Made by a program: the position numbers and the translations under genes | The notes under the pieces: generated by a model | Told to the model about the DNA's origin: nothing | The model's database searches: none | The model's input: only the letters and a program-made list of their open reading frames with translations | In this document: one piece after another, positions 27,453 to 36,307 of the stretch | Layout of the letters: every line of letters starts with the position of its first letter | Numbering within the stretch: the first letter of the stretch is position 1 | Source of the DNA: Pontibacter pudoricolor | Lineage (GTDB): Bacteria > Bacteroidota > Bacteroidia > Cytophagales > Hymenobacteraceae | NCBI RefSeq assembly: GCF_010092985.1 | Contig: NZ_CP048106.1 | Span: forward strand, 806,001-870,000 | Direction: 5' to 3' | Length of the DNA: 64,000 nt

Positions 27453-28832
27453 TTACTTTCCGATGCAGAACTTAGTGAAAATATTATCGAGCAGATCGTC
27501 TGTTGTGATCTCTCCGGTAATCTGGCCTAAACTATAGAGGGCGCGGCGGATGTCGGCGGCAACCAGGTCGTTGCTGATGCCCAGACTCAGGCCGTTGAGC
27601 ACATCGTCGAGGGCTTCGTAGGTTTTGTTAAGGCTGTCTACGTGGCGGAGGTTGGTAACTATAGTTTGCTGTTGCGTATTCAGCTTGCCCAGGTTCACTT
27701 TGTCGGTCAGGGCCTGCTTCAGGTCTTCGAGATTGGCGCCTTCAGCTGCTGAGATCTGCACCAAGCAATCCAAGCTGGCAAAGCTTGCCAGTTTTTCAGC
27801 AGTGGCCTGGTCTATTTTGTTGGCTACGGGCAGCAGAGGCAGGTTTTTAGGGTTAAGCTTGGCTATTTCGTCCTGTACTTCTTCCGGGTTGGTCTCGTTA
27901 ATATCGAACAGGTAAATAATAAGTGCCGACTGGCTCAGCTTCTGGTGTGTGCGCTCCACGCCAATGGCCTCAACTTTATCGGTAGTTTCGCGGAGGCCGG
28001 CCGTATCTATAAACCGGAAGGTAATGCCTCCGATGTTTATCTCGTCTTCAATAAAGTCGCGGGTAGTGCCCGGCACATCCGATACGATGGCTTTCTCCTC
28101 GTTGAGTAGCTTATTCAGCAGCGTAGATTTACCGGCATTGGGCTTGCCAACTATAACCGTAGGCACGCCGTTCTTTATCACGTTGCCCAGCTCAAACGAC
28201 TTCAGCAATTCCCGGATTATAGCTTGTATGTTATTGATAAGGCTTCGCAGCTGCTCGCGGTCAGCAAACTCCACATCTTCTTCGCCAAAGTCCAGTTCCA
28301 GCTCTATCATAGAGGCAAAATGAACCAGCTCGCCACGCAAACGTTTAATTTCCTGGGAAAAACCGCCGCGCATCTGTTTCATGGCTACTTCGTGCGAGAG
28401 CGCTGAGTCGGACGCGATCAGGTCGGCTACGGCTTCGGCCTGCGCCAGGTCAAACTGCCCGTTCAGAAAGGCACGCTTTGTAAACTCACCGGCATTGGCT
28501 AAACGTGCACCCTTTTTAAGTAGAAGCTGCATGATCTGCTGCACTATAAAGTCCGAGCCATGGCACGATATCTCGACTACATTCTCTTTAGTGTAGGAGT
28601 GAGGCGCTACAAACAATGATACCAGTACTTCGTCTATGATCTTTTCGCCATCTCGTATCGTTCCGAAATGCAGGGTGTGGCTGGCCTGTTTTGTCAGGTC
28701 TTTTCCTCTAAAAACGGAATTGGTTATAGTTATAGCTTCGGGGCCCGACAAGCGGATAACGGCAATGGCGCCGGTGCCCGGGGCTGTCGCTACGGCTACA
28801 ATGGTATCGGTGGTCAGTATATTCGAGTTCAA
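27453..28832 (-). CDS. mnmE: tRNA U34 5-carboxymethylaminomethyl modification GTPase (MnmE)
   Basis: A 459-residue MnmE: folate-binding N-terminal domain (residues 1-120), helical domain interrupted by a Ras-like G domain at about 215-370 (IVGKPNAGKSTLLN, a GTTRDF switch, DTAGLR and NKID), and the invariant C-terminal FCIGK whose Cys is required for modification. With MnmG it installs cmnm5 on U34 of several tRNAs. Complete and canonical. It is the first gene after the inverted repeat copy B. Confidence 0.97.
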   Translation of the reverse strand: MNSNILTTDTIVAVATAPGTGAIAVIRLSGPEAITITNSVFRGKDLTKQASHTLHFGTIRDGEKIIDEVLVSLFVAPHSYTKENVVEISCHGSDFIVQQIMQLLLKKGARLANAGEFTKRAFLNGQFDLAQAEAVADLIASDSALSHEVAMKQMRGGFSQEIKRLRGELVHFASMIELELDFGEEDVEFADREQLRSLINNIQAIIRELLKSFELGNVIKNGVPTVIVGKPNAGKSTLLNKLLNEEKAIVSDVPGTTRDFIEDEINIGGITFRFIDTAGLRETTDKVEAIGVERTHQKLSQSALIIYLFDINETNPEEVQDEIAKLNPKNLPLLPVANKIDQATAEKLASFASLDCLVQISAAEGANLEDLKQALTDKVNLGKLNTQQQTIVTNLRHVDSLNKTYEALDDVLNGLSLGISNDLVAADIRRALYSLGQITGEITTDDLLDNIFTKFCIGK

Positions 28833-29588
28833 AGTGTCGCTTTTTGTAAGATCACAAATTTACGAACTTATCTGATGATGTATGGAACAGAGTTATAGTT
28901 CTGTGGTTTGGCTTTTGAATGAAGTTGGATTAATGAGGATTATTGTACTGCCATGATGAGTTAAAGGCCTGGAAAGGTGAGCTGCTCCTGCTAATGTCTG
29001 GATTATAGTTCTATAGTTTGCGCGAATTAACCCACCCCTGCCCCTCCCGAGAGGGGAATTTCTGCGTTTGCTATAGTTGAGGATATCGTTTTATAGTTTC
29101 TGTTTGTCATCCCCCTGCCCCCTTCAAAGGGGGACTTTTCTGGCTTATAGTTCTTACATACCAGGATCGGACAGGTCGCGACCTGTCCCTACGGAATTAT
29201 CATCACGATAAAGCGATGCAACTATAGCCTTTCAAACTTTTACAAAAGTAACTATGTGAAAGATCACAGTCTTTGGGTTGAGCGCCTTGTAGATTTCCGG
29301 TGCCGTCAGGCATTGCGAGGAACGAGCAAAGGAAATATACACCGCGCGATGCCCGAAGACGGGGCCTCCCGGCCGTGAGGGCACCAAGGCCAACTATAAA
29401 ACGATAGGTAAGTAGAGCTCCCAGGATTGGAAGTAACTATAGAAGGATGGCTTGGTTCAAGTTGTAGAGAATCTAACTATAGCACTCAGTTTTCTCAAGC
29501 TGTTCGAAATGACAAACGTGGGATTACTCGACGGGTAAGATCCTTTAGCTTCGTTCAGGATGATAGATTAGAAACTATAGTAAAGTCC
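28833..29588. other. Noncoding region between mnmE and thioredoxin gene
   Basis: A 756-bp stretch without a gene. Most of it is repeat copy B; the first 170 bp and the last 75 bp hold nothing recognised. Several AACTATAG-type sites lie in it, often at the joints between repeat modules. Confidence 0.7.
29001..29513 (+). repeat. Mosaic intergenic repeat, copy B (0.51 kb)
   Basis: Inverted partner of 22561-23108. In order it holds: the CCCACCCCTGCCCCTCCCGAGAGGGG module, the CATCCCCCTGCCCCCTTCAAAGGGGG module, the palindrome GGACAGGTCGCGACCTGTCC (29169-29188), a 126-bp unit at 29262-29387 with GCGCGATGCCCGAAGACGGG, and an end module CTGTTCGAAATGAC. The similarity to copy A continues through all modules with gaps. 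Confidence 0.8.
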
Positions 29589-30143
29589 TTATTTCTTCTT
29601 CTCATACTCCTGCCACGTCATAGTTTTGTGGTGGTTCTCGCCGAAGTAACGGATGATCTTTGTGAAGGTACCTTTGTCTAAGTAGCCGGGAACAGGGGAG
29701 AGCATTTTCATTTGCTCGTCGAGGTAAACGGTGGTGGGGTAGCTCATTTGCCCGTTCAGAAGCGCGAGTGCCAGCTCATGCGATTTGTATTCCGGTTTAA
29801 ACGTGTAGGTATGGCCTCTTACAGTGATGGGTTTTTTGCCTTCGGCATCCAGTTTTACAGCGTAGTAATGCTTGTTTACATAGGCGGCTATTTCAGGATC
29901 TGAGAATGTATCTTTATCCATCTTTTTGCACCAACCACACCAGTCCGTATACACATCAACAAATATCTTACGTGGCTCCTTCTTGATTTTAGCTTCGGCC
30001 TCTTCCATCGTCAGCCATTTTATAGTTTCAGCTTTACCGGCTTTGGTTTGCTTCCCATTCCCCTGATCCGTATTTATTTTAAAAGCAGTGATACCGGTTA
30101 GCAGAACCAGCAGCGACAGCATGATGTAAAGGCTTTTTTTCAT
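29589..30143 (-). CDS. Thioredoxin-like protein (WCGWC)
   Basis: 184 residues from the ATG at 30143 (MKKSLYIMLSLLVLL). An earlier in-frame ATG at 30194 adds an unlikely tail. It has a signal peptide or membrane anchor at residues 4-24, then a thioredoxin fold with VDVYTDWCGWCKKMDKDTF, a WCxxC redox-active Cys pair, and the cis-Pro YPTTVYLD. It resembles DUF255/thiol:disulfide DsbD-gamma type proteins. The enzyme probably works in the periplasm as a reductase. It is codirectional with the metal-transport operon but 61 bp from it. Confidence 0.88.
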   Translation of the reverse strand: MKKSLYIMLSLLVLLTGITAFKINTDQGNGKQTKAGKAETIKWLTMEEAEAKIKKEPRKIFVDVYTDWCGWCKKMDKDTFSDPEIAAYVNKHYYAVKLDAEGKKPITVRGHTYTFKPEYKSHELALALLNGQMSYPTTVYLDEQMKMLSPVPGYLDKGTFTKIIRYFGENHHKTMTWQEYEKKK

Positions 30144-30203
30144 ATCGGTATTGAACTTATGCATAACACAAACTATACCCTGAAACAGTTTCATGCAACA
30201 TGT

Positions 30204-31076
30204 TTATACAGCTATAGTTCTTTTTCTTTTAAAGAGCTGCCCATGCGTTGGGGAGAACAAGAATGCCAGCGCAAACTGTAATCCCGTCACGGTGGCAATG
30301 GCGCCTGCAATGGAACCGTCAAGCCAGTACGCCAGGTAATACCCAACTATAGAGGCAACTATGCCAATGATCACAGAAAGTACCAGCATCGTTTTAAAGT
30401 TATCGGTAAGCAGGTAAGCCGTAGCCGGCGGACCAACTAAAAAAGCCACTACCAGAATAGCGCCTACCGACTCGAACGATGCCACTGTTGTGAGCGAAAC
30501 AGCCGTCATGAGCAGGTAATACCACAGGGTGGTCGAGATGCCGATAACAGCTGCATAGCCAGGGTCAAAAGCAGTCAGGAATAACTCTTTATACCCAAAC
30601 GTGATAAACGCTATGATAAGTATAGTTACAAAGCCCAAGGTCCAGATCGTTTGCGGCCCGAAGCTCAGTCCATCTTCCGTAAGCCAAAGATCGAGGGGCA
30701 CATAAGCGATCTCACCGTAAAGCACGCAATCCTGGTCTAAATCTACCTGACCGGCAAAAACCGAGATAAGTATGATACCAATTGCAAAAAGCCAGGTAAA
30801 GGTAATGCCTATAGATGCGTCGGCTTGTACGCGGGCATAACGGTGGAAGAATTCGATCAGGAAAGTAGTTAATACACCTAGTAAACCTGCCCCGATAATC
30901 ATGGGGATAGAGTCGCGGGAACCTGTGAACAGGAATGCAATGACTATGCCTGGCAAAACGGCATGCGAAATAGCATCGCCCACCATAGCCATTCGCCTAA
31001 GTATAAGGTAGCACCCCAGCAAACTACAGCAGGTTGCTACCAAAGATCCGGTAAGTATTATCCAGAATGCGTTCAC
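30204..31076 (-). CDS. Metal ABC transporter permease (TroD-type)
   Basis: A 290-residue ABC-3 family permease with eight to nine membrane segments. The typical first loop LRRMAMVGDAISHAVLPGIV and the internal GYKELFLTAFDPGYAAVIG are present. It imports Mn2+ or Zn2+ with the ATPase at 32736 and the binding protein at 33543. It is one of two permeases, as in the troABCD arrangement. It is separated from the preceding fused permease by a 188-bp repeat-filled spacer. Confidence 0.92.
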   Translation of the reverse strand: MNAFWIILTGSLVATCCSLLGCYLILRRMAMVGDAISHAVLPGIVIAFLFTGSRDSIPMIIGAGLLGVLTTFLIEFFHRYARVQADASIGITFTWLFAIGIILISVFAGQVDLDQDCVLYGEIAYVPLDLWLTEDGLSFGPQTIWTLGFVTILIIAFITFGYKELFLTAFDPGYAAVIGISTTLWYYLLMTAVSLTTVASFESVGAILVVAFLVGPPATAYLLTDNFKTMLVLSVIIGIVASIVGYYLAYWLDGSIAGAIATVTGLQFALAFLFSPTHGQLFKRKRTIAV

Positions 31077-31264
31077 GGTTTAATCTTTTTATTGTTGATG
31101 GTTGAAGGTTGAAGGCTAAATGGTTAAAGGTTTGAACATTTAAATTCTGAAATACAATATCGGAACTATAGCTTCGTAGCCAACAAGACGCAAGATATTG
31201 CGTCTCTACAATTCACTTCACTTTCTAACTTTTTAACCTTCTAACTTCTAAACTTTCTAACTCC
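31077..31264 (-). repeat. Operon-internal intergenic repeat, copy 1
   Basis: 188 bp with one arm of GGTTGAAGG/TAAATGGTTAAAGG-type units and another arm of AACTTTCTAACTTCT-type units in opposite purine/pyrimidine sense, so the two can fold on each other. A palindrome AGACGCAAgatATTGCGTCT lies between. The architecture recurs at 32549-32735. Confidence 0.55.
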
Positions 31265-32548
31265 TTACGGTATCTTTGTATGATGCGGGTCCAGGGCAGG
31301 GTAGTTAAGTTCTTCCATTAATTTCTGCTCCAGCTCCGGGGTGATGATGTGTTCTATCGTTTCAGCGTCTTCGTGCACGTGATCGGAAGCCAGCTGTAAA
31401 TATTGTGTCAGGTATAGTTCCCAGAGGCGGTGCAGACGAACGACACGCTTGCCTCTGATCTCACCTTCGCGGGTCAACGCCCAACCATCCGGATGGCGTT
31501 TTATATAGCCTTGTCGTTTAAGTTTTGCCAGTCCGGCTAGTGCCTGCCGTTTAGGTATGTTGCGACGGGTTAGTATGTTATCAAGTGTCCTGTTGCTGAA
31601 ATAATCTTCGTGCTGCTCGCCGAGCTGGTAAAATAACTTGAGCAGGTTTTCTTCCAGTATCTGAATCTTATTGCGACGACGACGTAGCATGCGGGCCACC
31701 CAGCCCCGTTTTGGAGCAAATGCAAACGATAGAATAGCCACCATCGAAACGATAAGCACGATCCAGGGACCGGTTGGCATGGCCGGAGCTGTGTAGGAAA
31801 CAAAAGCACCTGATATTCCCGAGAACGCACCTATCACAGCGGCCAGCACCAGCATTACACCCAGCCTTTCGGTCCAGAAGCGGGCAGCAGCGGCAGGCGT
31901 AATAAGCATAGCAGCCATCAGAACAACACCAACAGCCTGTATGCCTACCACCACCGCAAAAACGGTAAGTGTTGTAAGCAGCAACTCCAGCGATCTAACC
32001 GGGAAACCTATGCTTTTGGCAAAAGTCTCATCGAAACAAAGCAGTTTCAGCTCTTTATAAAAAACTATAGTTGTGATGAGTAAAAGGACGGCTACTGCCC
32101 CGAAAACGATAAGGTCTTCGCCTACAAGTGATGCCGCTTTCCCAAATAAAAATTTGTCGAGGCCGCTTTGCGCTGCGTTGCCGGAGTGTTGAATGGAGGT
32201 AAGCAGTAATATGCCAATCCCGAAGAAAACAGAAAGCACCAGGCCGATGGCAGTATCTTCTTTAATTCGGGACCGGGAAGTGATATAATCTATCAGAACC
32301 AGGGAGAGCCAGCCGGTAACGAAAGCGCCAGACAGCAGTATAAGCGGGTTTTTTGTGCCTGAAACTATAAAGGCAAGGCAAACACCCGGCAACACAGCAT
32401 GCGCCACCGCATCTCCGACCAACGCTCTTTTACGAAGCAGCGTAAAGCAGCCCACCACTGCCGAACTACTGGCCAGCAGCACCGAACCGATCGTTACGTA
32501 ACGTATGTTGGCATCGGCAAACGAAAAGAACTCGAAAAACTCCTTCAT
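31265..32548 (-). CDS. Metal ABC permease fused to a DtxR/MntR-type regulator domain
   Basis: A 427-residue fusion. Residues 1-280 are an ABC-3 permease with many membrane segments (LLRKRALVGDAVAHAVLPGVCLAF). After a basic linker (LRRRRNKIQ) residues 295-427 form a cytosolic DtxR-like unit: a winged helix (LTRRNIPKRQALAGLAKLKRQG) and a dimerisation/metal-site part (HRLWELYL... VHEDAETIEHIITPELEQ). I infer that the tail senses metal at the membrane or regulates the pore. DNA binding by it is not shown. It belongs to the troABCD-like operon. Confidence 0.9.
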   Translation of the reverse strand: MKEFFEFFSFADANIRYVTIGSVLLASSSAVVGCFTLLRKRALVGDAVAHAVLPGVCLAFIVSGTKNPLILLSGAFVTGWLSLVLIDYITSRSRIKEDTAIGLVLSVFFGIGILLLTSIQHSGNAAQSGLDKFLFGKAASLVGEDLIVFGAVAVLLLITTIVFYKELKLLCFDETFAKSIGFPVRSLELLLTTLTVFAVVVGIQAVGVVLMAAMLITPAAAARFWTERLGVMLVLAAVIGAFSGISGAFVSYTAPAMPTGPWIVLIVSMVAILSFAFAPKRGWVARMLRRRRNKIQILEENLLKLFYQLGEQHEDYFSNRTLDNILTRRNIPKRQALAGLAKLKRQGYIKRHPDGWALTREGEIRGKRVVRLHRLWELYLTQYLQLASDHVHEDAETIEHIITPELEQKLMEELNYPALDPHHTKIP

Positions 32549-32735
32549 TTTAATTGTTAAATGGCTGCTTTGGTAATTGTTAAATTGTTAATGGTTAAAT
32601 GGTTATAGGTTAAATATTTATCTGTTTTAGAGATGCTACATTGCGGTCTTAAACTATAGCTTCATCTCAAACAAGGCATAACCTATTGCTTCCCTACAAT
32701 TCCTTCACTTCCAAACTTTCTAACTTCTAAACTCT
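32549..32735 (-). repeat. Operon-internal intergenic repeat, copy 2
   Basis: 187 bp laid out as copy 1 at 31077-31264: TGGTTAAATGGTTATAGG units at one end, AACTATAGCTTC in the middle and CCAAACTTTCTAACTTCTAAACTC at the other end. Similarity is degenerate but length and order match. Confidence 0.5.
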
Positions 32736-33530
32736 TTAACTTTTCCTCTCTCTCGTCGGGAATTCCTGTTTGCGCAGCAGGTCGCCTACTTTACTCAGCA
32801 CAGTCAGTTTACCACCGTAGGTTTGCTCCAGTAATTCCTGCGTCAGTACCTGTTCTGTAGGCCCGGAAGCCACCAGGCGCATGTTCAGTAACACGGTCCA
32901 GTCAAAATACTCTCCGGCCGATTGCAGGTCGTGGTGCACCACTATAACCGTTTTGCCTTGTGCGCGCATGGTTCTTAGCAATTCTATAATGGCGGTTTCG
33001 GTGGCAATGTCTACCCCGGCAAAGGGTTCGTCCATAAAGTAGATGTCGGCATTCTGGGCCAGGGCCCTTGCTAGAAATACACGTTGCTGCTGTCCGCCGG
33101 ATAGCTGTGAGATCTGCCTGTCGGCAAAGCTTTGCATGCCTACCTTTTCCAGGGCCTGTATGGCGGCATCTTTATCTGCTTTGCGTGGGCGGTTAAATAA
33201 ACCCAGGTTGCCATACCTACCCATCAGCACCACATCAAAAACCGAAGCCGGGAAATCCCAGTCCACAGATTCTCGCTGCGGCACATACGAGATGCGGTTA
33301 CGCACCTGCTTTATCGGCTCATCAAAAATGCGCACATACCCGCTGCTTGCCGGCAACAGATCCATGATGGCTTTTATGAGCGTAGATTTTCCTGCACCAT
33401 TCGGGCCGATCACACCCACCAACGAACCGGCCGGCAACGTCAGATCCACACCCCAGAGCACAGGTTTACGATCATAACTAACCGTTAAGTCGTGCACTTC
33501 CACCACCGGATTATCTACATGAAGTATCAT
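32736..33530 (-). CDS. Metal ABC transporter ATP-binding protein
   Basis: A 264-residue ABC ATPase: Walker [12 protein letters not shown]-loop in [13 protein letters not shown], signature [14 protein letters not shown], Walker [13 protein letters not shown], and switch His in VVHHDL. The WDFP after the Q-loop is typical of the Zn/Mn (TroB/MntB/ZnuC) group. It powers the two permeases. The stop is 12 bp before the substrate-binding gene's stop side, so the genes are tightly packed (gap 12 bp to 33543). Confidence 0.94.
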   Translation of the reverse strand: MILHVDNPVVEVHDLTVSYDRKPVLWGVDLTLPAGSLVGVIGPNGAGKSTLIKAIMDLLPASSGYVRIFDEPIKQVRNRISYVPQRESVDWDFPASVFDVVLMGRYGNLGLFNRPRKADKDAAIQALEKVGMQSFADRQISQLSGGQQQRVFLARALAQNADIYFMDEPFAGVDIATETAIIELLRTMRAQGKTVIVVHHDLQSAGEYFDWTVLLNMRLVASGPTEQVLTQELLEQTYGGKLTVLSKVGDLLRKQEFPTRERKS

Positions 33531-33542
33531 GGTATAAACTGT

Positions 33543-34475
33543 TTATTTTAAAGCCTTTACTATTTGATCAACATTGTGCCGAACCATGCCGATGTAAGTT
33601 CCTTCCGGTGTGCCTGCCTTGCCCAGAGCATCCGAAAACAGCGTACCACCGATCTGTACTTCATGCCCTTTTTTCCGGCTTCCGATAACCACTGCTTCTA
33701 TTGCTTTTGGGGAAACTGACGACTCAACAAACACGGCTTTTATGCGGTTATCAACTATAAAATTCACCAGCACTGACACATCCTGCAAACCAAACTCCGA
33801 TACTGTAGAAATGCCCTGTAACCCACGTACCTTGATACCATAAGCTCTTCCAAAATAGCCAAAAGCATCGTGGGCAGTTATTAAGATGCGTTGTTGCTCG
33901 GGTATGGATGCGATAGCCAGCCTCGTATAGTTGTGTAGTTGCGTGAGTTCCTGTAAATAGGCTGCAGCATTGCGTTGGTATAGTTCAGCATTCTTCGGAT
34001 CTTTTTGTTGTAAGGCCTCTGCTATATGCGCTACTACTTTTTGCCAAAGCGACACGTCAAACCATACGTGGGGGTCGTGGCTGCTTGCAAACTGGTCTGA
34101 TTGTATTAACTGATCCTCTTGCAACTTTTCTGCTGCTGCCACTACAGATTTAAAGCGATCGAGCTTAGAGAGGACTTCGCCCATTTTACCCTCCAGGTGC
34201 AGGCCGTTGTAAATAATAAGGTCAGCATCGGTAAGTTTTTGCAGGTCGCCCTGGGTGGCTTTGTAGAGGTGCGGGTCCACGCCGCTGCCCATGATGGCAT
34301 CTACGGTAGCTGCATCGCCAACTATATTTTTTACCGCATCAGCCAGAATACCCGTTGTTGTAACTACATACATTTTCCTGCCTTCGGACACGGGGCCTTT
34401 GTCTATAGTTTGTTTACAACCCCAGGAGAACAGGCACAATACAAGCAGCAGGAGAGGAGAACGGTAGAGTTGCAT
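33543..34475 (-). CDS. Metal ABC transporter substrate-binding lipoprotein (TroA-like)
   Basis: 311 residues from the ATG at 34475; a longer in-frame start at 34514 would overlap the previous gene. Lipobox FSWGC gives a lipid-anchored protein. Metal ligands fit the TroA group: DPHLYK and DPHVWF histidines and the third-site His in ITAHDAFGYFGRAYG, which in strict Mn-binders is Glu. TroA itself binds Zn2+ and Mn2+, so the metal cannot be fixed, though the MntR-like regulator next door favours Mn. The next upstream gene ends 5 bp away. Confidence 0.93.
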   Translation of the reverse strand: MQLYRSPLLLLVLCLFSWGCKQTIDKGPVSEGRKMYVVTTTGILADAVKNIVGDAATVDAIMGSGVDPHLYKATQGDLQKLTDADLIIYNGLHLEGKMGEVLSKLDRFKSVVAAAEKLQEDQLIQSDQFASSHDPHVWFDVSLWQKVVAHIAEALQQKDPKNAELYQRNAAAYLQELTQLHNYTRLAIASIPEQQRILITAHDAFGYFGRAYGIKVRGLQGISTVSEFGLQDVSVLVNFIVDNRIKAVFVESSVSPKAIEAVVIGSRKKGHEVQIGGTLFSDALGKAGTPEGTYIGMVRHNVDQIVKALK

Positions 34476-34479
34476 ACGA

Positions 34480-35133
34480 TTAAGCAGACAGGAAGATATT
34501 GCGCGCCACTTCACTGGAAACGACCAGGTTTTTCTTGTTTTCTATGTTGATCTCCAGGGAGCTATCGTAAGGTATCTTATCCAATACTTTAATCTTAGCT
34601 CCCAGGAAAATCCCCATCTTATCGAGGTACTGCAGGAACAGCGGCTGCGAATCGTTTACCCCTACAACTATACCATTATCCTGTACTTCCATTTCGGCAA
34701 GCAGCTTCTGGGGCTTCACTTTCAGTTCGCCGTTCTCAGATGGTATCGGGTCGCCGTGCGGGTCAAACTGCGGGTGACCGAGAAATTCATCCAGCCGCTT
34801 GGTGAGCAGTTCAGAGCTGATGTGCTCCAGTTCTTCGGCTACCTCGTGTACTTCGTCCCAGTTAAACTTCAGCTTATCAACCAGGAAAACTTCCCATAGC
34901 CTGTGTTTGCGAATTACACTGAGGGCCACTCGTTCACCAGCTTCAGTAAGCGAAACGCCTTTATATTTTACATAATCAACCAGGCCTTTGGCGCTGAGCT
35001 TACGCAGCATATCGGTTACCGAAGCAGCCTTGGTGTCTAACGCATCGGCAATGGCATTTGTATTTACACCATCTCTGCCATCAGATAGCTTATAGATCGC
35101 TTTTATATAATTCTCTTCTGTAAAGCTGTGCAC
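34480..35133 (-). CDS. DtxR/MntR-family metal-dependent regulator
   Basis: A 217-residue regulator: winged helix at residues 1-70 (FTEENYIKAIYKLS, ADALDTKAASVTDMLRKLSAKGLVDY), the dimerisation/metal domain at 75-140 (HRLWEVFLVDKL, EVHEVAEELEHI, HPQFDPHGDPIP) and a C-terminal SH3-like FeoA domain at 150-217. It is the standalone regulator of the transport operon that starts 5 bp downstream. The three-domain form matches IdeR/TroR rather than the two-domain MntR of Bacillus. It likely represses uptake genes when the metal is abundant. Confidence 0.93.
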   Translation of the reverse strand: MHSFTEENYIKAIYKLSDGRDGVNTNAIADALDTKAASVTDMLRKLSAKGLVDYVKYKGVSLTEAGERVALSVIRKHRLWEVFLVDKLKFNWDEVHEVAEELEHISSELLTKRLDEFLGHPQFDPHGDPIPSENGELKVKPQKLLAEMEVQDNGIVVGVNDSQPLFLQYLDKMGIFLGAKIKVLDKIPYDSSLEINIENKKNLVVSSEVARNIFLSA

Positions 35134-35148
35134 AAGTGTCTAATTAAT

Positions 35149-35215
35149 AATGAATAATGATTAATGAAGAATAGGGCTTACCAGTATATCTCATTAATCA
35201 TTATTCATTAGCCAT
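35149..35215. repeat. AT-rich inverted repeat upstream of the regulator gene
   Basis: TAATGAATAATGATTAATGA-type sequence faces TCATTAATCATTATTCATTA about 20 bp later, giving a long AT-rich hairpin. A similar half is present at 50150-50180. It lies in the 94-bp gap before the regulator's start. Confidence 0.45.
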
Positions 35216-35227
35216 TACTCATTATAC

Positions 35228-36226
35228 CTACCAACGGATCAGCGCGGATGCCCAGGTAAAGCCACTTCCGAAGGCTGCAAGGCAAACCAGGTCACCTTCC
35301 TTAATGCGGTGTTCCTGTATTGCTTCGCTTAGTGCAATTGGAACTGATGCAGCCGTAGTGTTACCGTATTTATGGATGTTGCTCATCACTTTTTCGGCAG
35401 GCAAGCCCATCTTTTGCTGAATGTAAGAGGTGATTCTCAGGTTAGCCTGGTGTGGTATAAGCATATCGATATCAGAAGCTTTATAGCCATTCTTGTTAAG
35501 TGCTTCTTCAATAACTTCCGGGAAACGTGTAACCGCATGCTTAAACACCATGTTGCCGTTCATGTAAGGGTAGATAGAGCCGTTGTCGATCATCTCATGC
35601 GTCAGACGGTCTTTCTTATTTGTATTTGGGGCCAGTACGGCCAGCTCTTCAGCAAATTCACCATCAGCATGCAGGTGTGTGCTTAGTATGCCTTTGTCGG
35701 TACTTTCAGAAGGAGTTAATACAACCGCTCCGGCACCATCACCAAATATCACGGAAACATTACGCCCACGGGTAGAGAAGTCCAGACCGCTGGAGTGGAT
35801 TTCTGAGCCAACTACCAGCACATTGTTGTACATGCCTGTTTTAATGAACTGATCGGCTACAGACAGGGCATAGATAAAGCCGGAACACTGGTTGCGAACA
35901 TCCAGGGCCGGGATTTCCTTAAGGCCAAGTTCGCGCTGTAACAGCACGCCGGAGCCAGGGAAAACATAATCAGGACTAAGCGTAGCAAACACGATCATAT
36001 CAAGATCAGTAGCCTCCAGCCCGGCATTTTTAAGCGCCATGCGGGCAGCATTGGCACCCATGTTGGCAGTGGTATCGGTACCTTCCTTAAAATAGCGTCG
36101 TTCCACAATGCCGGTTCGCTCACGGATCCACTCATCAGAGGTTTCCATGATCTGCTCCAGGTCTTTGTTGGTAACTATAGTTTCAGGTACATAATGGCCA
36201 ACGCCTGCTATTTTTGAATTGCGCAT
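35228..36226 (-). CDS. fabH: 3-oxoacyl-ACP synthase III (FabH)
   Basis: A 332-residue KAS III. Catalytic Cys114 in RNQCSGFIYA, His in PHQANLRI and Asn in KYGNTTAAS complete the triad. It condenses acyl-CoA with malonyl-ACP to start fatty-acid synthesis. The acyl preference is unknown. It is 94 bp upstream of the metal regulator gene in the same direction, so it may head the operon. The start has a good -7 element. Confidence 0.95.
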   Translation of the reverse strand: MRNSKIAGVGHYVPETIVTNKDLEQIMETSDEWIRERTGIVERRYFKEGTDTTANMGANAARMALKNAGLEATDLDMIVFATLSPDYVFPGSGVLLQRELGLKEIPALDVRNQCSGFIYALSVADQFIKTGMYNNVLVVGSEIHSSGLDFSTRGRNVSVIFGDGAGAVVLTPSESTDKGILSTHLHADGEFAEELAVLAPNTNKKDRLTHEMIDNGSIYPYMNGNMVFKHAVTRFPEVIEEALNKNGYKASDIDMLIPHQANLRITSYIQQKMGLPAEKVMSNIHKYGNTTAASVPIALSEAIQEHRIKEGDLVCLAAFGSGFTWASALIRW

Positions 36227-36245
36227 AGTTATAGTTGTTAATGTT

Positions 36246-36253
36246 CAAATATA
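36246..36253 (-). promoter_or_regulatory. -7 element of fabH promoter
   Basis: On the minus strand TATATTTG matches TAnnTTTG exactly, 19 bp upstream of the fabH ATG. The expected -33 region coincides with the palindrome at 36269-36284. Confidence 0.55.
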
Positions 36254-36268
36254 CTGTTATTTCTTAAA

Positions 36269-36284
36269 TTTAGATTCGTCTAAA
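36269..36284. promoter_or_regulatory. Candidate DtxR/MntR-type operator
   Basis: TTTAGATTCGTCTAAA is a 16-bp palindrome with TTTAGA/TCTAAA arms. Its shape resembles TTTAGGnnnnCCTAAA boxes of DtxR-family regulators, and it overlaps the -33 region of the fabH promoter, upstream of the regulator gene. Binding is inference. Confidence 0.35.
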
Positions 36285-36307
36285 AATAAATTTATTTATC
36301 TCTCTGT

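Noticed and set aside
34476..34514. Upstream start of the substrate-binding gene
   Set aside because: It would overlap the preceding regulator gene's end and lacks a signal-peptide pattern; the ATG at 34475 gives a perfect lipoprotein signal.
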